A stretch of DNA of 64,000 bases, taken from contig JAIXMF010000009.1 of assembly GCA_025201365.1 (NCBI GenBank), positions 620,001 through 684,000 of the forward strand, read 5' to 3'. This DNA is from Syncephalis plumigaleata (Eukaryota > Zoopagomycota > Zoopagomycetes > Zoopagales > Piptocephalidaceae). Within the stretch, counting starts at the first letter, position 1, and the number at the start of each line of letters is the position of its first letter. The notes under the pieces were generated by a model. It was given only the letters and a program-made list of their open reading frames with translations, ran no database searches and was not told the DNA's origin. The position numbers were made by a program, and so were the translations under genes. Of the stretch, positions 24,071-35,377 are shown in pieces.

Positions 24071-25449
24071 AAAGTCGAGCGTAGAATGTCAATCCTACCT
24101 TTTCTATTTCCTTGTTTTTTCTTTATTCCTCCATTCAACTTGTATATCGGTATATACATTACTTTATCCGTACCATTATTATCATTTCTTATTCATTACG
24201 ACGAGAGAACAGAAAGAAGAAGACATAATTTGCGTAAGTATACTTGTAACATTGAATGAAGTATTAGTAATAGGTGTTACTTGCATCATTTTGCAATAAT
24301 ATTCTATGATGATTATTATTATTTATACATCAATGGCTTGTTTCATTCATATCACTACTATCTCGGTTGATTAGGTTGAATGCAGATATCGTATGTATGT
24401 ATATATATGTATGGTATAATGTGACATGATGTAGTCGGTACAACTTGCGATGTTGCTGTTGCTACAACATGAATGCCACTAAACGTGTGCTTCTTCCGCT
24501 TCCTCTTATTTATTTATTAGCACCTAGCACCATGTGCTTATGCCATCATCTGTATGCGTCAATAGATGTACGTGTTACTAGCGCGTGGATGCATGGACAG
24601 ATGGGTGTGTGCGCGTGGTGTCGTTGTTGGTGTTGTTGCTGGGCGGTGATGATGGTAAACCTTTTGTTCGAGGAGATCAATTCTGGAAATATACAAGTCG
24701 GTCATTTGTAGAGTAGTAGAAGAGGAGTCTCGTGCTAAGAATTCTATGTTTCTCCTCTCTTTGTCCCTCCACCACTTGTTCCTTTATCTTTTTACTTTAC
24801 CACCACCCTTTCAATCATATATCTATATTATATCAATTATATATAATTGTTCAACTCATTTGTAGACGATCGTTACTCTTATTTCCACTTCATTTCCACT
24901 CGAACGGTCTGTGCTTATAAACGACCAATCTATATTAGTCGAGCTTACACCCTTCAAGGTTACCGTAATAGATATTATACGGGAGTGTCTGCTTCATATC
25001 CATTCCATTCTCCGCTTCTCCTCTTTCCTTACTTGGGTCGTCGTGTTCGAGTGTGGTGCTCATCCCATTTGTATTCGTTTCCTACAGGGTTTTCTTTCTT
25101 CATCTCTTATTCAAGCTAATTTATTTAAACTGTGTTGCGAACGTTCGCACTATACGATTACTCGCGTAGATTATCCTTTTCTGTTGGACACACTCCTGTT
25201 GCTAATATTAATCTTTTATTTCTCGGTGTAATACATTGAACCAGAATACGCCTAGACTCGCTTGATTCTATTACGTCCCGTTGTTAACTGCTGTGATAAA
25301 AATGTCGCCAGAAGAAGCATCCATTGTACGTTCGCGCTCACAGCCGATACAGGCAGACCTATCGAGAATAACGATGTAACGCATATCACAATGATGGATA
25401 GAGCACAGACTGCAACATCATCCGCAGCAGCACAGCAGCAGCAACAAAT
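24071..25449. other. Intergenic and leader region before the RGS gene
   Basis: No conserved coding signal was found. The region is AT- and CT-rich. A possible short upstream reading frame, starting ATGATGGATAGAGC at about 25391 and ending TGA 25453, overlaps the RGS start. It is either an uORF or the true N-terminus with one base missing. Polyglutamine-coding CAGCAG lies at about 25431-25446. Confidence 0.35.
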
Positions 25450-26313
25450 ATGACAAACATGACAAACAATGCAACGGCCATCCCTACCGAGATAGCACCT
25501 GAAGGCAGCGCTATATCCGCCATGACCACCGACTCACCGCATAATAGTCATACACCAAAAGATGTGACCATTACCGATATTCGTGATCAAGGACTACGTG
25601 TATTATTACGATCACGACTACCGCTATGCTACTTCCTACGCTTTCTACTCGAGGAGCACAGTTGCGAGAACTTGATTTGCTACTTGGAGATTGAACACTA
25701 CGAGTCGCAACACTACGAGACGACATTGGAGCAACAAACGGCCGCGCTGCAAATCCTCGACGTTTACCTATCGCCCCGTAGTCCGTTCGAGGTTAACGTG
25801 ACAGAGCGTGCACACGCGCAATGTCAAGCGGCCATCGCATCAGATGATCCAGAGAAGATCGCTTCCTGCTTTGTAAATGTGAAACCGGCAGTATTCCAAC
25901 TACTCCTTGATGCCTATATGAGATTCGCCGTAGTGAATGGTGGCGTAGTATGGTGGGTCAACTGGATGGCAAGCATTTCTACTCGGTCGAGGATAGGAAC
26001 GCTACTGTCGGCATCTTATCGGCTACCTCGACCGATTGCACAAGCATGACTTGGTACACGCACCTGATCGTGCTGCATTATTCCGCGAACTAATCGCCGA
26101 TTTCTGTCGAACGGTAGTCGGCGTTGAGATCATCATCACTTCATCTCCACCCGTGACAAATAGAAAGCCACACGTCTCCATGGACAGGGTCAAGGCGTGC
26201 CATCGGGCTATCCCTCTAACGAGGCACTCGATGCTGCTGCACAAGCTGCCATGAGGAAAGCGAAGAGTAATCCATTGATGAAATTGAAGAATAACTTCCG
26301 TAAATGGGGATAA
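25450..26313 (+). CDS. RGS-domain protein (regulator of G-protein signalling)
   Basis: After a Thr/Ser/Asn-rich head of about 45 residues comes an RGS fold. LPLCYFLRFLLEEHSCENLI and CYLEIEHYES match the helix with the conserved E-N-L-x-x-x-L-E pattern. NVKPAVFQLLLDAYMRFAVV is the C-terminal helical bundle. RGS proteins speed GTP hydrolysis by G-alpha subunits at the plasma membrane. The C-terminal tail shows coding-quality segments in successive frames: DGKHFYSVEDRNATVGIL, then LDRLHKHDLVHAPDRAALFR, then EALDAAAQAAMRKAKSNPLM up to TAA 26313. Three frame steps, near 25966, 26017 and 26200, all fit one missing base each. The conserved tail argues against a dead gene. Confidence 0.75.
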
Positions 26314-26645
26314 TTACCTATATCAAGAGTATAGCATTGAATAGAAGTGGTCATCAATACTAACAAATAACTACATAACAACATAGCCATCATTTATATT
26401 CATAATCAATAACAAATAGCGTTTCTTTTTAGATTATTCACGTAGATTGTTGCTATTGACATTAATTAATGTATATGTTATTATAACTATGACCATAGTC
26501 ACATTAATATGAATTGTACAACAGTGATACAGAAGATGAACCATAATTAAGAGCAAGTATAAAGTATTTTGAATAATCTAGTAATAATAATAATGAATTA
26601 TATTTATTGATAAATACTTGTATCGAGTTGTTGCCTCTTGATTTA
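26314..26645. other. Intergenic, convergent 3' ends
   Basis: AT-rich sequence with AATAAA-like elements, and no gene seen. Confidence 0.5.
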
Positions 26646-28457
26646 CTATTTGTTTTGTTTCTTAATACGTTTAGCTATAAGCAAAATGATTAGTATACTC
26701 ATCTCGTTAATCTCGCTACATTCGATTGTTTGTTCGTTTATTTGTTCATCTTTACCTGATCGTTTCGTTGTTTCCATTGCTGCCCATATTTCATCATCTT
26801 CATTACGATCCTGATCCTCCTCCTCTTCTTTCACACTATCGTCCAGTAGTACATGACTCAATCGTTGTTTAAGATAGATGGATTTTAATGGTTTGGGATT
26901 ACCCAGTTCATGAACACGAGCATGACGATCCAACGATACGGTAATCAGATGTTTATCAGTGCATTCAAGAGAAGTGACAGCACCAGAGAAGCCTGCATCA
27001 ATACTTCAATTAGCATAACTAATAGTAGTAATAGTAATGTAAATAGTTACCCTTAAATGAGCATCGTAATTTGCCTGTACTTAGATCAACACAATGAACA
27101 TTACTGTAATTGTCGGCACAATACATCTCCCTATAAATGAATCAATGTATTATATCATTGTATGATTATAACAATTAGATTCAATAGATTAAATGATGCA
27201 TTACTAGTCCCACTTACTTATTACTAGGTGATAGTGTCATTGTGGTGAGTGCACGCTTTCCAATGGAACTATTAATGACTGGTCGACGTTTCTGACGGAA
27301 ATCATACACTTGAACCTGAATGAACATTGTAAATAAATAGATATCAAATACTGCTTACAATTATACACTTGTTACTCACTTCATTATTAGCGGTTATTAG
27401 TGCAACAGATGCGGGATTCGTGTCATCCGTAAATGCCATATCTGTAATGTGCACCGGTCGTTTCAAGTCTAAAAAGTCATTCGGTAACTAATTATGAATA
27501 GGATTAGAGGGTTAGCCATTAGACTATCTACAATCACATCCACTTACATTCTTTGCCTGATACTGATGCTGTGGTTTCCCTGAATCATCCACTCGATTAA
27601 TATCCCAAATAGTAAGATTATTGTCCTTGCCACCCGTTGCTAATAAGTTGTTTTGCGTAGGATGAACACGCATTACTGACACGGACCTCGTACATTCAAC
27701 TTTGTAATCTAAGCATGTAACAATGAGCATTGTATGTTGATCTAGATATTAGTATATGACTTACGGTAGATGCATCATCATCATCATCATCATTAGTATC
27801 TAGCTTTCTATGTTGTATATGACCATTTTTGGTACAAGTAACTAAACAACTATCAATAAATGCACCCATATGATTATTAATACTATATACATGACTATTG
27901 TACAATAGATTGATTGCAATGCTTACTCACTTGTTACCACTCCAGCATCCAACAATTTGATCCTCCAAATCTTTGGCTGTATTCTCTTCTTGATACTCCT
28001 TGACTATCGTTCCATTATCTGATGAGCGATACTCAATCTTTCCGTTCTTTCTCGCTAGCAATATCTACGATTGATTCATTGTTACTACACATATAATAAT
28101 AAAGATAATGATGTAGTTATTTACCAACTTGGAGGTAGAAGAAGAAGAAGAAGAAGAGGACGAGCACCAATCTGTTTGTAGGTTTGTCGCCCAGCTTAGT
28201 TGTTGTACTGAACAACTTCTATCGGGATTGCCCCATTGTTCCATCTCTAAAGCTGGTTTACGTGCACGCTTCGTTGATTCTTGATCAGCTTCTTCATGAT
28301 CACTTTCATTCGCGGGAGTAGCAGGTACGTTGAGACGTACAGTGATAGCTGGAATATGACAGTTAGTAAACGGGTAATTATTACGTTTCCTTTGTTCTAT
28401 TTCGTTCTAGCACATACACCGAAGCAGTCCAAGTTCGTCGCCTGTAAAGAATTTCAT
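26646..28457 (-). CDS. NSA1: NSA1/WDR74 ribosome biogenesis WD40 protein
   Basis: About eight exons run from ATG 28457 (MKFFTGDELGLLR, the family's N-terminus) to TAG 26646. Recognisable parts are NLLATGGKDNNLTIWDI, VHITDMAFTDDTNPASVALI, EMYCADNYSNVHCVDLSTGK and the diagnostic SLDRHARVHELGNP followed by LKSIYLKQRLSHVLLDD. Nsa1/WDR74 is a seven-bladed beta-propeller on nucleolar pre-60S particles, released by Rix7/NVL2. The tail is acidic and then strongly basic (IAKRIKKQNK), fitting a nucleolar factor. A Ser-rich codon repeat (SSSSSSSS) lies near 28140-28165. Introns have GT/AG ends. I did not verify every junction. Confidence 0.8.
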
Positions 28458-29514
28458 AATGAATTGTGTAGTAAAAAAGAAGAAAAAAGAATAAAGAATT
28501 TTGACAATTTCATCATTTCCATTATGCCTATCCTATTCACCCAGAACAACAATGACTGTACTGGTTAATCAAACATTATCGCCATTTCTACTTGGCCTAA
28601 TCGATAGTATACACGCTCATGGATACGATATATCATGTAATAGATTGTTGCTAGCATTAAATAAACATAGTAATGCTAAATAATGCGTTTAGATACGAGT
28701 TCAACACTCGCACATCCAGGAGTAAGTGTTGCTATGTTTCTTCTGTTCGTTTTGGATCTAGCATGCATACACTCATGAATGCAGGATATTACATGCACTG
28801 AGCGTGCTTTAGCAATATTCGTTAGTCTTGCGGTACCATCGGACAATATCAGAAACAATATGCATAGGTATGAGTTGTGTCGATGCATAAGCATTACTCA
28901 TGTAAACTAGATATCGATTGGCGGTGAATCTTTACACGAATGTACACGTCATTATCGTTCAACGAGATAACTCATCCGCTGTCGACTTTCTCAAGATACA
29001 ATCATGGTATTGTAATGCTATTTCTTGTATTGAAATGACCTTACCCGTATGTTTACATCGATGTACAGGTTTCTATCGGAAATACCTAGTATTCAATTGC
29101 ATATGATATACGATGTAGAACAGGTGTCGATACGTGTTATCCAGCTAGTTGGCAATTGCAACTCACTTGAAATGAATAAAGGCAAGTATGGCCAGTTGCA
29201 ATATCAAGTACTAATCATTGAGCGTAGAGGAGCGTCGGCTATTATCATATGAGACAGGACAGGCTGTTCAAGCAATTATGCTCGCTACCAAGTCAGATCA
29301 GCTATCAATGGTATAGTATTGCAATTGAACTGGCACTGATGTTCATTGACATATTCGCTAAAGCTGGTAGAATTATGGCAAATACCGTAGAAAGTATAGG
29401 TCATGTTATGGATATTGCTAAAAAGAACATTGCCGGTACTCGTATATGGCCGGCCATTGCAGCCATTTATAATTTTGTTATACATGAGCAGCAGTTCTAA
29501 ATGTATTTTGCATA
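28458..29514. other. Unresolved stretch with scattered short open segments
   Basis: Short plus-strand segments look coding by composition: 28550-28681 (LSPFLLGLIDSIHAHGYDIS) and about 29235-29315 (YETGQAVQAIMLATKSDQLS). No gene could be assembled or recognised. They may be exons of a decayed gene. The repeat copy at 29515 truncates whatever was here. Confidence 0.25.
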
Positions 29515-30240
29515 GTAATTACAATAAACAATATAATAAACAAGCAGTAAGTAGTAGAATGACTGACTTGTCCCGAACGAGCAAGGAATGAACAAGGAAG
29601 GGTGCATGAACAGTATGCCAGTTTATTGAAGAAGCAGTGTATGCTTGTATGTGGTGAATAGAGTATGTAGATGGCAGTAAACATATAAAATACAAATAAA
29701 GCATGACATAAGGGTGGCATACAAACAGATGACGGAAAGAGTGGTAAAAGTAAAAGATACATACTACAACAGAGCAGTAATGCTTAAACATTGATAAATA
29801 AGCAGGACAGTGATAGAAAACAAAGGATTAGAACGAACAATAAACAAGGCTTATTGGTATATAAAATAACGACAAGTGAGCATGTAGATAGCTTAGAGGA
29901 AGAGGAACACAAAGAGATAAATAAAGTCATAGAGATAGTATGGCAGAATAGCTGCTATTGGGAAGTGTATGCTAAAGTGAAAGATGAAGTAAGTGAAATG
30001 CGAATGACACGAGGAAGACGCGTATTACTGAGAAAGTAAAAGAACTAGCTAGCATATAGTCAAGAGGAAGTAGACGTGTGTTGTTTACTGACAAGTGGAA
30101 TGTAGTTGACACAAAGAAAGCGCGTGCTGTTTATTGATAAGTGGAATGTAGTTGGCACTAAGAAGACAGTATGTGAAAGAAGTCAGCGACAAGTGGAATG
30201 TAGTTAATACTAAGAAGACAATATTGGTAAAGAAGTAAAG
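29515..30240 (-). repeat. Dispersed repeat family, copy A (inverted relative to copies B and C)
   Basis: The reverse complement of 29540-29760 matches 41590-41830 at roughly 90% by eye over about 230 bp. The reverse complement of 29990-30130 matches about 31880-32010 at similar identity. No long ORF, transposase or terminal repeat was found. The unit is CT-rich in the B/C orientation. It may be a non-autonomous transposon or part of a larger element. Confidence 0.7.
30070..30240. repeat. Minisatellite of about 47-52-bp units inside copy A
   Basis: The phrase AAGTGGAATGTAGTT recurs three times (about 30097, 30143 and 30191). Each time it is followed by a variant of GACACTAAGAAGA, so the period is about 47-50 bp. 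The reverse complement, CTACATTCCACTT, recurs in copy B near 31900. Confidence 0.65.
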
Positions 30241-30687
30241 GAAAGTAACAATGAAATGGATACTTAGAAATGGATTAGTAAATCATTAACGTCATTAGAC
30301 ACTAGTAACGAACATGTCAATTAGTATTAGTATTTATTGATTGCTAGTAATAGATGAATAAACTAAATATATTTATTAAGCATCTTCGAATGGTTCTAAT
30401 TGAATAACAGTGCGGTGCTTTGTGTAGTTAACTTATGTTTATAGATTATCACAATAAAGATATCGTTATAATGATGTCAGCATAATGACGTGACATGACG
30501 TGATGTGTTAATTGACGCGTAGATTAGCAATATCAATATATCATTTTATACGAACTATGAAATTCACATATAAAATGAAGCTATACAAGCAGCTAGTAAA
30601 ATAGAACATCTGCTCTTTACTACTTTTATCGCGATGCGTATTGACTACAATACATTTTTACTTACATTAATTAAATCAAAAGGTGAG
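30241..30687. other. AT-rich gap, no gene seen
   Basis: The sequence includes TGACGTGACATGACGTGATG near 30487-30506 and otherwise AT-rich DNA before the kinase fragment. Confidence 0.4.
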
Positions 30688-31508
30688 ATAGGGGTGCTAA
30701 AGAATGCGAATTGGTGCAATATCTATTGCCGACACATATCCACAAAGGATAACTGGCGGTATGGATATTCAAATACCAAAGAGAATATCCAGCGTGCGCA
30801 TCTAGTAATGGCTTCGGCACAGTGTACAAGGGGATATCCTCCACCACTGGAGAGGAAGTGGCGGTTAAACAGCCCCATAACAAAGATACGCCACTGGTAA
30901 AGGAGTGGTATATAATGCATATGTTCCCACAACAACAACATATTCTGCATGGCTTTAGTTTCCATCAGAATGATTATGGAACATTTCTGGTTATGGAGTT
31001 AGCAGAGGGAGGGGACCTCTTAGACTATATTAACGAAAACTTTTCATCTCTCCTCGAAGTCGAGATGAAAACAATTGTCCGGCAAATTCTGCTGGCGGTC
31101 CAAGTAAGTAATACAACTATGACTAATACTAAGCTCTATTAACCCATACACTACTAGGATCTACACGATGTCGACATAGCTCATCTTGGTAAGTAATCAG
31201 TTATGTTTATGGTTAACTAACAGTGTTTATTAATGATAATTTACTAAATGTAATTCAATTACAACTAGACACAAAGGTAAGTTACGAGTACACTAATAAA
31301 ATCAGCTAACTACAATTAATACTGTTTAGGGATTGATTTTATTAACCGCCTTCTTCAGTTGAATCCTATCCAACGAATGACGGTCAAGGATGCCCTACAG
31401 CATCCATGGCTTAAATCTCTGGAGGAAGCCAAGAAGCGCGAACTTGACAGCCTCGCGCAATCCGAGCAATCTGGACAATCGCCAAAGCGACCACGACACG
31501 TTCTCTAG
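30688..31508 (+). pseudogene. Chimeric kinase remnant with an F-box-family head
   Basis: The 5' part (about 30706-30790) encodes WCNIYCRHISTKDNWRYGYS, which matches WYNTYRRRVSTENNWRYGRC in the F-box gene at 62.4 kb. It runs into a protein kinase N-lobe: NGFGTVYKGISSTTGEEVAV with the beta-3 Lys, then FLVMELAEGGDLLDYINENF. The catalytic-loop, DFG and APE parts are absent. The sequence jumps from about LHDVDIAHLDTK to the C-lobe end, FINRLLQLNPIQRMTVKDAL then QHPWLKSLEEAKKRE, and stops at 31508 after a basic tail. Several tiny exons are needed and one frame change lies near 30810. It cannot be an active kinase. A regulatory pseudokinase is possible but decay is likelier. Confidence 0.6.
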
Positions 31509-31599
31509 ATGCCACCACTATTGTACCATACTATTTGTTTAATAAATTTTTCTTTTATCATTAACAATCTAAATTACTGCATACAAACATTCCTATACT

Positions 31600-33290
31600 T
31601 GCTACTCCATTCATTTCACTGTTGCTCTCTTTATTCACTAATTTATTTCCATCATTCTACCTTTCCACTACATATACATGCTTGCCACTACTGCCATTTC
31701 ACACTGCATGTATTCACTATTCCACCTATCGCTCATTCCCCTTGTTATTTACTTCTTTACACAGCACGCGTCTTATTCGTGTCAACTGCATTCCAGTTAT
31801 TTCCCTTGTTTCCCTTTCCCTTTACTTCTTTACCAATATGCGTCTCCTTCGTGCTAACCTCGCTTCCCTGTCATTCAACGACATGCGTCTTCTTCTTAAC
31901 TACATTCCACTTGTCAGTAAACAACACACGTCTACTTCCTCTTGACTATATGCTAGCTAGTTCTTTTACTTTCTCAGTAATACGTGTCTTCTTCGTATTA
32001 TTCGCATTCCTCTATTCCTTGTTTATTGCTTCCGGTTATTCTTTTGTTTACTACTAATCTTAGCTCGTTTATGTGCTCATTTATCTTTAGTATCCTAACA
32101 CCTTTGTTTATTGCTTGTTCTACTCATTAGCATACACTGCCCTCTCTTGTATGCGTAATGTTGCTTATGTGTCTGCTATCCTCGCTGCTACACGTCATCT
32201 CCACCTTGTCTTTCTTCCACTATTCGTTCATATATCACTCCGCTCTATCATAATAATATCTACACGTTGTTATTCCACTACAAGCACACGTTGTTTCTGC
32301 AAGTTGTTCGAGTATGCGTGTCTTTGTACCGAGTACTTATTACTTTATTACTTGTTCCTTCCCTTTCATTCTTAACAATATATCACTTGTCGTTAGTCTA
32401 TTCCTCGGTCTTGTTCCATTCTATTCTCGACTACCGGTAACGTACAACCTGCTAAGCGTACTGATCAGTTATTTATTCGCAGCATTTGCTATTCCTCGCT
32501 ATACTGACAGCGCTGTTTCTTGTCTATACAGTAGCGTGTTTATTTACCTTAATTGCCGCTGATTGCATAATAGGACAGTGCAAATAACTAAACGTGCACG
32601 CTATATGCATTCTTCTCTTCTGCTTCTTCTGCTCATTTTCTACTGTTTCTCTGTGCTTTCCTGCTCTCACATATCACTTACATGTTTAATAAAATGCCAT
32701 GGATTACACCCATCCATTTTAGTTATCTCTCTCTTTGGTCACATACATGTAGACATTATTGTAGTGTTATCAGGTGTAAGCGTATATGTATGATCCTTTG
32801 CCATATACGTGCTAACAACTTATTAATTGGAATGGTTGGTATACTGCTCGTTCTTAATTGTACTATATTGACAGCAAACAGTGTAGGCTCATTTTAGTTT
32901 AATCATTCTATTCTATTGCTGTATTATAATCTTGTCTTGACTGTAGATGGCTTCGTGGCATGGACCTGTGTTTGTATGAAAGTGTTAACGTACCAATATT
33001 GTCTTTATTGTTATATCTCAATGATCATTGAATGCATGATTAATTATGCATCGTTATTATTACTATAACATATCCAGACGTAGAATTCGATAACAACTCG
33101 ATATGCAGCATATGATCATGGAGTATGCGAGTATTTGTAATGTGAATCCGATTTATTTGATATGGTATAATTGACACTGTAAACTATCATTGATGCATTT
33201 GGTAAAATCGAGCATTGCATTCTTGTTGTAAGCATATATGCATATGTGATCATTCCATTCACTAGTTTGCTAACTATTAAATTGTTATTA
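31600..33290 (+). repeat. Dispersed repeat family, copy B
   Basis: CT-rich DNA with inverted copies of the copy A minisatellite lies at about 31760-31990. It ends in a 180-bp segment (33105-33285) that matches 41941-42126 in the same orientation at about 85% by eye, for example TTGACACTGTAAACTATCAT and CATTCACTAGTTTG in both. The central 32.0-33.1 kb has no match found in the window. Open frames here are CT-rich artefacts. Confidence 0.6.
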
Positions 33291-33380
33291 GCATTAGCCG
33301 AATAGGACTACAAGACAGCACAAGACTTACGGATAAGATGATAGCAGAAGACATGTATACAAATCCATTTAATAAATTGC

Positions 33381-34175
33381 ACTAGATTTATTGATTTCGA
33401 ATCGGATGAAGTAGTCCCGGTGGCCATAGCAGCAATGAATGGATTTGAAGTAGGTGACAATAATCTTCATGTTATTACAGCGATGATACCTGGCACATTG
33501 ATCGAAGGCATGAAGGCATTAAAAGGATTGGCACCACATCAAGCATCATCTGCTACGATAGCCAGTACTGCTACTACGAGTACTATGCTCAAAGGTAGCA
33601 TACACGTACATATATACATACATACATACATATATATACATAGCAATCTAAGTATACTATACCAATATCTTGACAGGACAGTCCATGACAATACCATCGG
33701 TGGAACCATTGAATAGCGTATTGGGTGAAGAAAACATCAGCATTATAGGAAGTCAGCGTTACGCGGTAATGCAGAAACTTGCCCAGAATGAAGAGGTAGG
33801 CAACGCGTATGTATTGGTATATCGAGTAACATTGCTGGTGTAGGCAGCTCGTGTTGTACATGATCGTGCACAGAAGAGCGACCACACGGCAACTACTGTG
33901 GTGCGTATAGCTAATGCAGTCACTGCCGGTGAAGCGGACGATGCACTAAATGAAGAGCTCGAGGAGGAGTGTCGTCGCTTTAATGTCGTAACTCGTATTC
34001 ACATTGAAGTAGACGACGATACCGCTGGTGCCGCCTATATATTCGTGCAGTTTGATGATGTGTCTGGTGCACAGCAAGCGGTGAAGATGCTTTATGGTCG
34101 CTGATTCGGTGGATGACAGTTGGCGGCCTACTTTTACAACCAGGATGCATTTATTCGAGACAATCATCGATTAGG
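33381..34175 (+). pseudogene. PUF60-like splicing factor, C-terminal fragment
   Basis: Three exons, about 33381-33596, 33677-33796 and 33844-34175, read as the end of RRM2 (VAIAAMNGFEVGDNNLHVIT). They continue with the linker motif ENISIIGSQRYAVMQKLAQN and a U2AF-homology motif domain (VVRIANAVTAGEADDALNEE, then FVQFDDVSGAQQAVKMLYGR). This matches the order in animal PUF60 (SSARHMVMQKL, VLRNMV, IFVEF). The N-terminal RRMs are missing and the fragment begins right after repeat copy B. The conserved Trp after GR is TGA, and a second TGA follows four codons later, after which the frame continues FYNQDAFIRDNHRL. Loss of the 5' half plus two stops supports a pseudogene. Confidence 0.65.
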
Positions 34176-34759
34176 TATGTAGAATGAAGGAATAATAAAG
34201 TGAATATCTCAATCTGGTACATTCATACGACATATGTTGCCACGATGTGTAGTTGACCAAGTAGTCCATAGAATGATGCATCATTAAACATTACCTACAA
34301 TGGAGTGTCAATTACAATGTGGTATACCTTTACAGCTGGTAATACACTACTAGTATATGATGTGCTAGATGTCGTAGTAGCTGATCGATATGTACTAACC
34401 TACTGAATGATGATGGATTTGATGATAAACTAATGTCTAATAAAAAGTATTAGTAATGTGATATAACTGCATTGTACTTACTTGAATTGTTTGCTTTTTA
34501 GATATGACCAAATGTAAACACGCTTAGACAAGTGTATACAGGAGATTATGAATATTTATTGACAGAAAAAGCAAAACAAACATATTTGATACAGATGGCC
34601 ATACATGGCGCATATTGAATGGAATAGGAAAAGTGTGGCAACGGCCACATTGTTGGTATAACCCGATAGTAGTAGTAGTAGTAATAATAAAAACCTAGTA
34701 GTAATGTTAGTTATTGTATTAGTAGTGTATATTAGTGTTGACTTACCTTATTATTATTA
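34176..34759. other. Intergenic, no gene seen
   Basis: AT-rich, with a TAGTAGTAGTAATAATAA microsatellite at about 34668-34690 and poly-TTA repeats near 34750. Confidence 0.45.
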
Positions 34760-35377
34760 TTATTCATTGGGTATCACACAACGCACGCGACGAACACGTT
34801 TGCGTTGTGGTTCGTCCGTGTCGGTCGACCCTGCCGACACAGACTTGGAGGGAGAGGGGGTGGTAGGTGAAATGGGAGGAGAAGGAAGAGAATGGCGGGA
34901 GGTGCGGCGAGAGCGGAGAGGACGGCTGGGTCGAGCCGTGGTGTTAGGTTTAAAGATGATTGTCAATGGAGCGACGTCCCGTTGGTATTGGACGTCTTCC
35001 ATTGGCATAGGGGTGTTATTGGAGGAGGAGGAGGAGTGGTAGTGGCGGATGAAGCAAAAGTCGGGCAGAGGAGAGGGATTCAAAATAAAGAAAGGATCGA
35101 TAGGAGGGAGAGAGGGAGCGAGAAGAGCGGGGGGAGGCGTAGCGCCAATGCGACTTAGACGCTCGCGATTCCACTGGCGCCAGAGCTTCTTGCGCTCGAT
35201 AGCGCGTTGTTTGATGCGCTCTAGGATACTATCCTTGCGCTTACGCTCGAAATGACGAGCTTTTTTATGCACCGAAGTGCTTTTTAGTTTTAACTCAATT
35301 TCGGAGTAGGATCGTTTACGAACGATCATTGACGCGGACGTGGCTTGCGAGTTATAAAATGGGCGTAAGCCCACCAT
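34760..35377 (-). CDS. Unidentified basic, Pro/Ser-rich protein
   Basis: An intact 205-residue ORF has much higher GC than its surroundings. The N-terminal third is strongly basic and probably helical (KKARHFERKRKDSILERIKQ, then RAIERKKLWRQWNRERL). The centre is Pro-rich (PPPALLAPSLPPIDPF). The C-terminus mixes Ser-Pro motifs (SLPSPPISPTTPSPS) with a final basic patch (QRKRVRRVRC). These are features of a nuclear, phosphorylation-prone protein. There is no recognised domain, signal peptide or membrane segment. It stands alone between pseudogene fragments, so it may be a lineage-specific gene or part of a mobile element. The stop lies in a TAATAATAA run. Confidence 0.45.
   Translation of the reverse strand: MVGLRPFYNSQATSASMIVRKRSYSEIELKLKSTSVHKKARHFERKRKDSILERIKQRAIERKKLWRQWNRERLSRIGATPPPALLAPSLPPIDPFFILNPSPLPDFCFIRHYHSSSSSNNTPMPMEDVQYQRDVAPLTIIFKPNTTARPSRPLRSRRTSRHSLPSPPISPTTPSPSKSVSAGSTDTDEPQRKRVRRVRCVIPNE

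Noticed and set aside
31509-32375. 182- and 107-codon hydrophobic frames resembling a membrane protein
   Set aside because: The region is CT-rich repeat copy B with minisatellite units. The same DNA in copy A on the other strand is not conserved as protein.
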